From CAYQAJ01 sp964415245 (GTDB lineage Bacteria; Planctomycetota; Planctomycetia; Pirellulales; Pirellulaceae), in assembly GCA_964415245.1 (NCBI GenBank), contig CAYQAJ010000069.1:1-19643 (forward strand): a DNA stretch of 19,643 bases. The letters run 5' to 3'. A program made the position numbers and the translations under genes. This document shows, piece after piece, positions 8,701 to 15,092 of the stretch (its first letter is position 1; the number at the start of each line of letters is the position of its first letter). The notes under the pieces are model-generated. The model worked only from the letters and a program-made list of their open reading frames with translations. It made no database searches and was not told the origin of the DNA.

Positions 8701-9566
8701 CTCGCGTCGACAAGCGACACGTTGATCTGGAACTGGTTCTGCGGCGTGTTGGTATCCCAGAGCACCTCGGGCATCCACTTTTCGGCGATGGTGAAGCGGC
8801 CTCTTTTGAGGTCGGCGGCCGTGAACGCGCCGCTGGTGAACTCGTGCTCTGTGTGGCCGCCCTTGCTGATCCTTACGCGCAGCGCGTACTTCGCGTCGGC
8901 TGCCAGGTTTTCGAGCGCGGCATCGACCGTGATCTCGCCTCGCTCGACCGACGTATCGATCTTTACGTCGTTGATCCGCGCACCGGTCGGCGTGCTCGTC
9001 AGATAAACGTCGCCGCACAGTCCACGCCGCTCGACCGAACCCTGCACCTCGCGGGCCGAGTTCGAATCGGTGTAGGAAAGCAGCACTCCCTTGAGCGGAA
9101 GCGCCGTTACGTGCAGGCTCAAGAGATGTTTGCTGCCCGCTTGGCACGCAGCGGTGAGTTCGACTTCGCCGGCGGGAAAGTGAATCTCGCCGATTCGCTT
9201 GCCGTCGACGTACACGTCGGCCANNNNNNNNNNNNNNNNNNNNNNNNNNNNNNNNNNNNNNNNNNNNNNNNNNNNNNNNNNNNNNNNNNNNNNNNNNNNN
9301 NNNNNNNNNNNNNNNNNNNNNNNTCGCTCGCGAGTCGGCGTCGTCTCGCGGTACGCCTTGTCGAGGTCCCAAACGGCCCGCACACCGCGGGGGAGATTTG
9401 CCTCGGGCGTCTCAACCGCGGAAGCATTTTCCACCGCGAAGGCGCTCTTTACCGCGAAGTCGCGAAGAGCGCCAAGAAAGCGGAGAGAGTCCGCCAACGG
9501 CGCAAGAAGAATGACCGAGACGGCCGTCAAAATGAAAACGACGCGACGCCATTGGACGCGATTCAT
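5730..9566 (-). CDS. Secreted glycoside hydrolase family 2-like protein (interrupted by assembly gap)
   Basis: The start is ATG 9566, preceded by GAGG 5 nt upstream, and gives an N-terminal signal peptide (MNRVQWRRVVFILTAVSVILL). Total length is about 1278 codons as assembled, but 100 N at 9224-9323 replace part of the N-terminal sugar-binding domain. Past the gap come the GH2 jelly-roll end (ADVYVDGKRIGEIHFPAGEVEL), an Ig-like domain (about 190-310) and a TIM barrel beginning near GRDFVLNGKRIYLSAV. The nucleophile-type strand FLVEYGVPF (E530) is present, but at the acid/base site the usual G-N-E is replaced by S-H-N437-A-T-G-Y. The last third has Rossmann/GATase-like stretches (YDVLIIGKNAF; SVLIVGPGGGKKLAG; SGGHLLAIGFDG), as in ThuA-like or beta-galactosidase trimerisation regions. 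The product probably acts on, or binds, polysaccharide in the periplasm; activity is uncertain. Residue numbers count the N run. Confidence 0.82.
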   Translation of the reverse strand: MNRVQWRRVVFILTAVSVILLAPLADSLRFLGALRDFAVKSAFAVENASAVETPEANLPRGVRAVWDLDKAYRETTPTRERXXXXXXXXXXXXXXXXXXXXXXXXXXXXXXXXXXADVYVDGKRIGEIHFPAGEVELTAACQAGSKHLLSLHVTALPLKGVLLSYTDSNSAREVQGSVERRGLCGDVYLTSTPTGARINDVKIDTSVERGEITVDAALENLAADAKYALRVRISKGGHTEHEFTSGAFTAADLKRGRFTIAEKWMPEVLWDTNTPQNQFQINVSLVDASDGDTKVLDAAHSIRTGFREFRIDGRDFVLNGKRIYLSAVPLDNAQIGARSATYEGALETMKRLQSFGINFVYTHNYGCEPGSHVSFEEILRAADDAGMLVALSQPHFAHYDWDARDADRTNGYARHAEFYVRVAQNHPSVVAYSMSHNATGYDEDMNPDLIDGVYDARKESWSRNNANRALKAEKIVKAIDPGRIVYHHESGNLGSMHTANFYVNFVPIQEMSEWFGHWATKGVKPLFLVEYGVPFTWDWTMYRGWYKGQREWGSAAVPWEFCLAEWNAQFLGDRAYRITNGEARNLRYEAEQFRAGRLWHRWDYPQTVGSGKFQQRQKILAEYVTDNWRAFRTWGVSANSPWEYAEFWVQSDKAQTRKEFAVDWDNLQRPGFSPDYSDRRQGWMANDLERSDWVATAPAEALVRNNGPLLAYIAGKPESFTSKDHIFTPGETVQKQLIVINNSRVEVSCECEWTLGVPAPISGDKRITLATGQQERIPLRFDLPRDLGAGAYQLSATFRFDNGETQNDTFTIDVMPRRAALKEGAKRDGAKIALWDPAGESRALLDRLGIAATAVDVDADLSPYDVLIIGKNAFTPDGAGPDVARVRDGLKVVVFEQSAKVLEGRFGFRVAEYGLRKVFQRVPDQPALSGITEELLRDWRGEATLLPPRLEYTLRPRYGPTVKWCGIDVPRVWRCGCRGNVASVLIEKPACGDFLAILDGGFSLQYSPLLEYHEGRGIVLFCQLDVSGRSESDPAADAIAANIIGYALSRKVAEPREAAYVGDDAGKKHLEAAGFALADYDRDALTPESVLIVGPGGGKKLAGDADAIRRWLNSGGHLLAIGFDGADADALFGSLVRMKSGEHIAEFFEPAGANSLLTGVGPADVHNRDPREIPLVGGGTAVIGGGVLARLDGANVVFCQLAPWQFDSSAPMNQKRTFRRTAHLVARLASNMGAKSTTPVLARFASPVADAQQEQRWLDGLYLDVPEEWDDPYRYFRW
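9224..9323. other. Assembly gap (100 N)
   Basis: Exactly 100 undetermined bases. A fixed 100-N run is the usual placeholder for a gap of unknown size, so the apparent in-frame continuity of the - strand gene across it is not informative. Confidence 0.97.
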
Positions 9567-9644
9567 GTCAGCCTCGCTCGGTGTTTGGTGTGCAATCAGG
9601 AAGCGTTGCTGCGGACCCGTGCCGTCGCAGCCGAGGATTTGCAC

Positions 9645-9664
9645 GCATAAATGCTTGCTTATGC
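9645..9664. promoter_or_regulatory. Inverted repeat in divergent intergenic region
   Basis: GCATAA (9645-9650) and TTATGC (9659-9664) form a perfect 6-bp inverted repeat with an 8-bp centre. It lies between the divergent GH2-like gene (start 9566) and the HzsA-related gene (start 9757) and overlaps the proposed -35 region of the latter, a plausible operator position. No binding protein can be named. Confidence 0.3.
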
Positions 9665-9684
9665 CTTCAACCGGTCGTTACAAT
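9655..9684 (+). promoter_or_regulatory. Candidate sigma-70 promoter for the HzsA-related gene
   Basis: TTGCTT (9655-9660), an 18-bp spacer and TACAAT (9679-9684). The -10 matches the consensus well (5/6); the -35 is weak (3/6). Transcription would start near 9691, leaving a leader of about 66 nt before the ATG. Confidence 0.4.
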
Positions 9685-9756
9685 CGACCTTCAATGTGTG
9701 TTCCCAGGGGGGATGGGCCGGTTCGGTTTCCCATGATTCTGCGGGAGGCGGATGTC

Positions 9757-12700
9757 ATGTCGCGACGCGCAGCTCTCAAACTACGCACAGTTCTCAGTCG
9801 ACGCGCAATTCTGGCCGTGGCGGCGGCAACCGCCCTGGCGTGTTCATTCGCGATCGGCGCTCGCGCCCAAGACAACGAGCAGCTTTTTCAGGACCCGCTC
9901 GACGTCAACGTGCCGCACATCTCGACCGACACCAGCGTCAATTACGACTACGACATCGTTTACGTCCGGGCTCCCCGCGCCGGCGACGAAATCCACAAAC
10001 GATTCTACACCGACTTCTCCCAGCCCGTCACGATGGAGCCGGGGGCTGATCTGATGCTGCTGCATCCCGATGGCAGCGAAGAATTGCTGGTGGCCGGGGG
10101 TGACGGCTCGATCACCGACCCGTTCGTGTCGTTCGACGGCAAGTGGGTCTATTACGTCCGCCTGCACAACATGAAGGAGCACAACCAGTGGTCGCCGCCG
10201 CGTGAAGGGGCCGACATCTACAAGATCAACCTCGAATCGCGCAAAGTCGTTCGCCTCACCAATCAGCGTTTCAGCCCCAACACCGGTGCGGCCGCCAACT
10301 GGTCGAACGACTTCCGCCACGACCCAAAGGACTCTTACGGCAAGACGTACTACGACTACGGCGTGTTCAACATGGGCCCCTGCCCGCTGCCAGGCGGACG
10401 GATCGTGCTGGCCAGCAACCGCGACGGCTTTCGCCCGGCCAAGGGCTACCCGGCGATCGCATTGCAGCTCTTCGTAATGGACGACCGCGACGAGAGCATC
10501 GGCGACGACGAGGACCCGGTGAACCTCGAAAAGATCGGCCACCTCAACATCTCCGGCGCGCTCCACCCGGTCGTGCTGGTCGACGGGCGGATCATGTACA
10601 GCTCGCTCGAATCGCAGGGCATCCGCGGCGAAATCTTGTGGGGCATCTGGACGATTCACCCCGACGGCACCAGGTGGGCGCCGCTGGTCAGCGCGTTCGA
10701 CCCCGGCGGCGCGCCCAACGGCTTTCACTTCCAAACGCAGCTTTCCAATCGCTGGATCGTCGTCGAACAGTATTACAACCAGAACAACAGCGGCTTCGGC
10801 GCGTACATCAAGGTGCCGCCCAAGCCGCTCGAAGAACTCTTCAGCGCGTATCGGGCTTTCGATGCGCCTCCCGTCGGCGGCTACCCCGCGTTCGGTCCGG
10901 CTTACATGAACGACGAGCGTAACAAGCCGTGGCGCTACGGGCGGTTCGACAACGGCCGCGCCAAGTGGTATCGCATGCCGTTCATGCCGACCGACTCAGT
11001 GTCGCTGACCCCCTTCTCGCTTGGGCTGGAAGGCCCCGCCGACACCGCCGTGCTCGGCGACAAAAACTCGCCCAAGGTCGGCAAGTTCACACACCCCAGC
11101 GGAGCACCCGACAACAACCTGCTCACCGTCTACTCACCGGGGCCGGTCAATCACCAGTACACGTTTCTGCCGCAGTTGGACGGCGGTATCTACCTCATCA
11201 AGAACGGCGACGTGCTCGAGCAGCCCGCCGACATGCTGCTCATCAAGAACGACCCGAAGTACAACGAGAGCTGGCCGCGGGCCGTTGTGCCTTACGAACG
11301 CATCTACGGTGTGTCCGAACCGCAAAACCTCGATCGGCTGGCCAACGATGGCTCGCTCTCGCCCCAGTTGCCCGAGGGAACTCCGTTCGGGCTGGTCGGC
11401 ACGTCGAGCCTGTACAAGCGCGAAAGCTACCCCAACGGCGCGGTGCCCGAGGGCTCGGTAACCGCGACGTACGCCGGCAAGGATGACCCGTGGCGCGGCC
11501 TCGACGCCTTCACCAGCCACGGCAACGGCATGCCGCTCAACTGGCACAACCAGGGGGGCGACGCCGGCCTGTACACCAACGACGAAATCCACGCCATTCG
11601 CATTTTGGCGATGGAGCCCACCACCGATCGCCAGCGCGGGCCCGACTCCGGCCGCCGCTTCTACAACCACGCCAACGAGCGGCTCCGCATCCTGGGCGAA
11701 ATCCCGGTGCGAAAGTTCGACGAATCGGGCCACCAGCCGCTCGACCCCGACGGCAATCCCGACACCAGCTTCCTGGCCAAAATTCCCGCCGACACCGCGT
11801 TCACGTTCCAGACGCTCGACCGTGATGGTCTCGTGCTCAACATGGCCCAGACGTGGCACCAGCTTCGCCCGGGCGAAATTCGCAACGATTGCGGCGGCTG
11901 CCACGCGCACAGCCAAAAGCCGACCGACTTCGCCGCCACCGCCGCCGCGCGGGCCGACTACAAGCTATGGGACTTGACCGAAACCACGCCGCTGGTCGTG
12001 GATAAAGAGCGCGACCAGTCGCACCGCCGCTGGGATGCCGACAACTCCACCGGCTTGGTGACCGAAAGCGCGGGCATAGTGAACGTCGAGTATCAGCGCC
12101 ACGTGCGGCCGATCCTCGAGCGAAGCTGCGTCGCTTGCCACACCAAAAAGTGGGAGCACCCCGCCGGCAATCTCGTACTCGACGCCGACGACGAGAGCGA
12201 GCAGGTCGAGAACCTGGGAAAACTCCCCGGCACGTACATGCGATTGGCACACGACGATCGCTCCAAGTACGGCCACAAGCCGGTAGGTTACGACAGTTGG
12301 GGATACCCGCAGGCCTCGCGCTACGTCCGCATGTTTCAGTCGCGCCGCAGCCTGCTCGCCTGGAAGATTTTTGGCAAGCGCCTCGACGGCTTCTCGAACG
12401 ACGACCACCCTTCGGAATCGAAGCCGGGCGCCGGCGATCTGGTCCACCACGGCGAGCCGGTCGACGTGTCGCGCTTCGCCTCGCGGATGGATATCGACTT
12501 CGTCGGCAGCCAGATGCCGCCGGCCGAGGCGATCGAAGGGACGTTCGTCGGCCCCGACGGCCAGAAGATCCAGGTGCCGCCGCTGTCGGACGAAGACCGC
12601 CGCACCATCGTCCGCTGGATCGACCTGGGCTGCCCGATCGACCTCGACTACGACCCGCAGGACTCAGCGAAGCGCGGCTACGGCTGGATGTGCGACGACA

Positions 12701-13017
12701 ACCGGCCCATCGTAACGGTCACGCTTCCGCGCGCCGGCGAAAACAAAGAATTGACCCGCATCGTCGTCGGCCTGTTCGATTACTACTCGGGCCTCGACCC
12801 CGACTCCTTCCAAGTAACGGCCGACTTTGCCGTCGATGGAATCAAGCCGGGCGAAAACCTCGCCCCCCACATGAAGCAATCGAGCCAAGGCGTCTGGCAA
12901 CTCGAACTACGCGAGCCAATCACGTCCCTGGCCCACGGCACGCTCACCGTTTCCGTGAAGGACCGGCAAGGCAACGCCACCAAACTCGCTCGCACGTTCT
13001 CGGTCGTCAAAAAGTAG
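9757..13017 (+). CDS. HzsA-related secreted diheme protein with beta-propeller N-terminus
   Basis: A 1086-aa protein. ATG 9757 is chosen because GGGAGG lies at 9743-9748 (8-nt spacing); an in-frame ATG at 9733 lacks such a site. Residues 1-37 form a signal peptide ending ARA|Q, with RR pairs at 3-4 and 15-16. The N-terminal region has WD40/PD40-like strands (SFDGKWVYYVRL...ADIYKINLESRKVVRLTNQ). Two c-type haem sites are visible: C712-G-G-C-H716 and C791-V-A-C-H795. The second is in a planctomycete-type cytochrome context (VEYQRHVRPILERSCVACH...MPPAEAI...RRTIVRWIDLGCPIDLDYDP). The overall layout resembles proteins annotated as related to the hydrazine synthase alpha subunit. No HzsB/HzsC-like neighbour is present, so a hydrazine-forming role is not supported; a periplasmic redox role is inferred. 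The C-terminal ~100 residues look like a beta-sandwich domain. Confidence 0.8.
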   Translation: MSRRAALKLRTVLSRRAILAVAAATALACSFAIGARAQDNEQLFQDPLDVNVPHISTDTSVNYDYDIVYVRAPRAGDEIHKRFYTDFSQPVTMEPGADLMLLHPDGSEELLVAGGDGSITDPFVSFDGKWVYYVRLHNMKEHNQWSPPREGADIYKINLESRKVVRLTNQRFSPNTGAAANWSNDFRHDPKDSYGKTYYDYGVFNMGPCPLPGGRIVLASNRDGFRPAKGYPAIALQLFVMDDRDESIGDDEDPVNLEKIGHLNISGALHPVVLVDGRIMYSSLESQGIRGEILWGIWTIHPDGTRWAPLVSAFDPGGAPNGFHFQTQLSNRWIVVEQYYNQNNSGFGAYIKVPPKPLEELFSAYRAFDAPPVGGYPAFGPAYMNDERNKPWRYGRFDNGRAKWYRMPFMPTDSVSLTPFSLGLEGPADTAVLGDKNSPKVGKFTHPSGAPDNNLLTVYSPGPVNHQYTFLPQLDGGIYLIKNGDVLEQPADMLLIKNDPKYNESWPRAVVPYERIYGVSEPQNLDRLANDGSLSPQLPEGTPFGLVGTSSLYKRESYPNGAVPEGSVTATYAGKDDPWRGLDAFTSHGNGMPLNWHNQGGDAGLYTNDEIHAIRILAMEPTTDRQRGPDSGRRFYNHANERLRILGEIPVRKFDESGHQPLDPDGNPDTSFLAKIPADTAFTFQTLDRDGLVLNMAQTWHQLRPGEIRNDCGGCHAHSQKPTDFAATAAARADYKLWDLTETTPLVVDKERDQSHRRWDADNSTGLVTESAGIVNVEYQRHVRPILERSCVACHTKKWEHPAGNLVLDADDESEQVENLGKLPGTYMRLAHDDRSKYGHKPVGYDSWGYPQASRYVRMFQSRRSLLAWKIFGKRLDGFSNDDHPSESKPGAGDLVHHGEPVDVSRFASRMDIDFVGSQMPPAEAIEGTFVGPDGQKIQVPPLSDEDRRTIVRWIDLGCPIDLDYDPQDSAKRGYGWMCDDNRPIVTVTLPRAGENKELTRIVVGLFDYYSGLDPDSFQVTADFAVDGIKPGENLAPHMKQSSQGVWQLELREPITSLAHGTLTVSVKDRQGNATKLARTFSVVKK

Positions 13018-13108
13018 CACGCACGCTCGGCCGTATGTCAAAGTCTCTCGCGCAGCGGGGAGCTTGAATCGTATCGCGCGATTCCACATACCTCTGTGAT
13101 CTCCCAAG

Positions 13109-13130
13109 CCCACGGACTGCCGTCCGTGGG
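13109..13130. repeat. Hairpin repeat between convergent genes
   Basis: CCCACGGAC (13109-13117) and GTCCGTGGG (13122-13130) form a perfect 9-bp stem with a TGCC loop. It sits in the 155-bp gap between two converging genes (stops at 13017 and 13173). It could be a bidirectional terminator, but no T-tract is present, so a palindromic repeat is equally likely. Confidence 0.5.
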
Positions 13131-13172
13131 TTCCGCCCCCCGTCGCCACGGGTTTTCGAATCCTTCTCCCCT

Positions 13173-13715
13173 TCACTCCGTTACCTCGGCGCGCGGGACG
13201 GTCTTTGCGCCTTCGATAAACCCGTATGCGGCAATGTTGAATCCAAATTCCAATCCGATCTGCGGCGCACAATCTCGTATCAGCCACGCCGTTGCCAGCG
13301 CGCAGGCATGGGCGCCTTCTTCGAGAGTTAGATGATGTTGCTCTCGAATCTGTGCCAGGTCGGCTTCCAATAGCTCCTGGGTCTCCAATACCGTCAATTT
13401 CGGCGGTTCGCCACGTTCCTTGACGTTCGCCAGTTTTTCGTTGTCGGGTTGAAGTCTGTACTGCCGCATCATCATGATCACGATGCTGAGCAACTCCGGC
13501 CCCTTCTCGTTTGCTTCGTTGGACAAGACTACGGTGCCCGGCGGCAACTTGCTGGTATCAAGGCCAAAGGAACGAAACAGCATGGTCCCAGCCATGCGCG
13601 CAGCGGCCGATATCGCGGTTTCGGAGTGCACCGCGCGGTTCTTTCCCAACTGCGTCGCGAACAATTCCGCCATCGCGCCGGCTGCGTCAAAGTGCTTCTT
13701 CTCGAACTTGCCCAT
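13173..13715 (-). CDS. Hypothetical protein, 180 aa
   Basis: Starts at ATG 13715 with a strong purine-rich ribosome site (GGGGAGAGG about 5 nt upstream). The protein has no signal peptide and no clear membrane segment. It appears mainly helical, with MGKFEKKHFDAAGAMAELFATQLGK at the N-terminus, a central METHIONINE-rich IVIMMMRQY segment, an acidic helix LLEADLAQIREQHHLTLEEG, and an alanine-rich C-terminal part (HACALATAWLIRDCAPQIGLEFGFNIAAYG). I do not recognise the family. Codon usage and the ribosome site support a real gene. It follows the split membrane gene by 131 bp on the same strand, with no promoter evident between them. Confidence 0.75.
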   Translation of the reverse strand: MGKFEKKHFDAAGAMAELFATQLGKNRAVHSETAISAAARMAGTMLFRSFGLDTSKLPPGTVVLSNEANEKGPELLSIVIMMMRQYRLQPDNEKLANVKERGEPPKLTVLETQELLEADLAQIREQHHLTLEEGAHACALATAWLIRDCAPQIGLEFGFNIAAYGFIEGAKTVPRAEVTE

Positions 13716-13846
13716 GAATTCCTCTCCCCAGCGACGGAATCAACGTGCACATTGCTGCCGGGCAGAACGACAGTGATTCCACCAGAAACGCCGCTTGGCA
13801 CGACCGAGTGACATTGATCGCACGCTCAAGCAGCTTTGCCTCATTG

Positions 13847-14224
13847 TCATTTTCGGTTCTGCCGCTCATGACGAGCGGCATCGAGCAGAACCCCGACCGC
13901 CAATCCGAACAGTGCTCCCGATGTAATGTAACCAATCGTTTCCCACGCTTGCCCTACGAACGTACCATGCTTGAGTGCCGGCTCGAGGAAGATTCCGGCG
14001 AGCGTTCCGCAAACCGTGCTCGGAACGATTCATCCGACGCGGAAAACGAGCGCTGCCGCCGAGCACGCGAACAGAACGACGAACAGTTCCCAGTCTCGCG
14101 TGCCCTCGACCGTCCAGGCACTGACGGCGAAAAGCCCAGTGAGTAAAGTAACCAGAACGTGAACGGTCAGCAGCACTCGCCACTTGGGTCTTGCACCGCC
14201 ACGGTCCCCAAGCGGTGTGACCAT
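13847..14224 (-). pseudogene. Small four-helix membrane protein interrupted by in-frame TGA
   Basis: Read from ATG 14224, the frame encodes a 64-residue first half (GARPKWRVLLTVHVLV...DWELFVVLFACSAAALVFRVG), then a TGA at 14032-14030. The same frame then continues with sequence just as protein-like for 60 residues (IVPSTVCGTLAGIFLEPAL...WETIGYITSGALFGLAVGV...LLDAARHERQNRK) to a TGA at 13849-13847. Each half carries two hydrophobic helices. No start codon or ribosome site suits the second half as a separate gene. A one-base change (CGA or TGG to TGA) or a sequencing error is the simplest explanation. The start is uncertain: a GTG at 14281, one base after the upstream antitoxin stop, is also in frame. 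The family is not recognised. Neighbours are a toxin-antitoxin pair upstream and a hypothetical gene downstream. Confidence 0.6.
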
Positions 14225-14282
14225 GGGACATGCGGTCTCCGATTCTTGACGCGGGCCGTTCGCACAGCACGGAGCCCGCACC

Positions 14283-14612
14283 TTACCGGCTGCGGCGAGT
14301 GCCGGATGTTTCGGCCTTTCTCTTCTTGCGCTTGCCCGAGCCGCGAGACGGCTTCGTGTCCTTGAATTGCGACCAGAACTCCTTTTCGCTGAGCCATTTG
14401 CCGTCGCGAAACTGCTGCCGCGAGCGATCGAGGATGGCCCTCAGCCGCGGCGAGTACGCCATCAGCAGTCGCTCGATCTCGTCCTCATCCTGCACACCGA
14501 CGATAACCGCCACGGGGCGCCCGTTGCGCGTGACGACCACCGGCCCGTTCTCGCTGCCTTTCAAAAAGGCGCTGAACTGCGATTTCACTTCCGCCACCGA
14601 TGCAATTCTCAT
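14283..14612 (-). CDS. Phd/YefM-like antitoxin
   Basis: A 109-aa protein starting at ATG 14612, which overlaps the toxin stop (ATGA), with a good ribosome site GGAGAGGAG about 8 nt upstream. The N-terminal half is a Phd/YefM fold: MRIASVAEVKSQFSAFLKG, then GPVVVTRNGRPVAVIVGVQDEDEIERLL. This domain binds DNA and dimerises in the family; the C-terminal part wraps the toxin. Here the C-terminal tail is unusually basic (SGKRKKRKAETSGTRRSR). It probably neutralises the RelE-like protein encoded immediately upstream and represses the shared promoter. The order, antitoxin second, is opposite to most Phd-Doc and YefM-YoeB pairs. Confidence 0.85.
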   Translation of the reverse strand: MRIASVAEVKSQFSAFLKGSENGPVVVTRNGRPVAVIVGVQDEDEIERLLMAYSPRLRAILDRSRQQFRDGKWLSEKEFWSQFKDTKPSRGSGKRKKRKAETSGTRRSR

Positions 14613-14932
14613 AGCTCGATCTCCTCTCCGCCGATGTACAGGCGCTCCCCCTGCTTCTCCCCGATCGCCATGATTCGGATCACATGATTCTCGTCGTCGA
14701 CGTCGTACAGGACGCGAAAACAGTTGTTCGGGCCGAAGCGGATTTCCCACGTCGCCTCGAAGGGCGCGGGTTGCCGCAACGGCTTGCGATTGGCCGTTTC
14801 GACCGCGGGCTCGAAACGAAGCTGCTCCGCCGTCTTGGCGCGTATAAGGGAGTGGTATTTCGCTTCGATCGCCCGGAGGTGGCTTGTGACATCGGCGGCG
14901 AAGGCGAGGACGTAGGGTCGGCGTCGCGCCAT
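14609..14932 (-). CDS. RelE/ParE-superfamily toxin
   Basis: A 107-aa protein if started at ATG 14932 (MARRRPYVLAF); an in-frame ATG at 14953 would add seven residues but falls within the promoter. The fold markers are an N-terminal strand and helix (VLAFAADVTSHLRAIEAKYHSLIRAKTAEQL), then the strands WEIRFGPNNCFRVLYDVD and HVIRIMAIGEKQGERLYIGGE, as in RelE/ParE/HigB toxins. RelE-type members cut mRNA at the ribosome; ParE-type members act on gyrase. Which applies cannot be decided from sequence. The gene overlaps the antitoxin by 4 bases. Its start lies only a few bases after the predicted transcription start, so the message is likely leaderless or nearly so. Confidence 0.82.
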   Translation of the reverse strand: MARRRPYVLAFAADVTSHLRAIEAKYHSLIRAKTAEQLRFEPAVETANRKPLRQPAPFEATWEIRFGPNNCFRVLYDVDDENHVIRIMAIGEKQGERLYIGGEEIEL

Positions 14933-14935
14933 AAT

Positions 14936-14951
14936 GACCACAATTATGGCC
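14936..14951. promoter_or_regulatory. Palindromic operator candidate of the toxin-antitoxin operon
   Basis: An imperfect 16-bp palindrome GACCACAATTATGGCC (12 of 16 positions symmetric; the inner 12 bp have a single mismatched pair). It covers the -10 element and predicted transcription start of the toxin gene, where a Phd-like antitoxin would be expected to bind and repress. Confidence 0.5.
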
Positions 14952-14970
14952 ATCCGAGACGATTTGTCAA
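14943..14970 (-). promoter_or_regulatory. Strong sigma-70 promoter of the toxin-antitoxin operon
   Basis: On the - strand TTGACA (14970-14965, perfect), a 16-bp spacer and CATAAT (14948-14943, 5/6). Transcription would begin around 14936-14932, at or next to the toxin ATG 14932, which has no Shine-Dalgarno sequence. This supports a leaderless or near-leaderless transcript. Confidence 0.6.
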
Positions 14971-15044
14971 GGGTTCCTGCCGCGCTTGGAGTGCATTGCT
15001 GGTATGGTCGTTATCCCTTTGCATATTGCACTTGGCACTGATGC

Positions 15045-15066
15045 GCCCTCGCTCACGCTTCGGGTT
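15045..15066. repeat. GCTCACGCTTCGGG-type short repeat candidate
   Basis: The stretch CCCTCGCTCACGCTTCGGG lies just after the WD40 gene end. It resembles, from memory, a short sequence found many times between genes in planctomycetes. Only one copy is in the window, so this rests on recall and not on local evidence. Confidence 0.3.
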
Positions 15067-15092
15067 ACGATGTGGTTCGCGCTGTGAATCGG

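Noticed and set aside
12135..13067. 310-codon + strand frame inside the HzsA-related gene
   Set aside because: Arg-rich shadow of the cytochrome domain, in which the CxxCH motif belongs to the other frame.
13687..13935. 82-codon - strand frame between the hypothetical and the split membrane gene
   Set aside because: It overlaps both neighbours, has no ribosome site, and reads as Cys/Arg-rich noise, whereas the other frame continues the membrane protein.
14003..14032. Selenocysteine insertion (SECIS) reading of the TGA and stem
   Set aside because: Kept only as a remote option: the stem is perfect, but the loop is too near the TGA, and no known selenoprotein family fits.
13866..14270. 134-codon - strand frame over the split membrane gene
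   Set aside because: It overlaps in another frame and is Arg/Ser-rich with no hydrophobic pattern, even though its start at 14231 has a GGAG at good distance.
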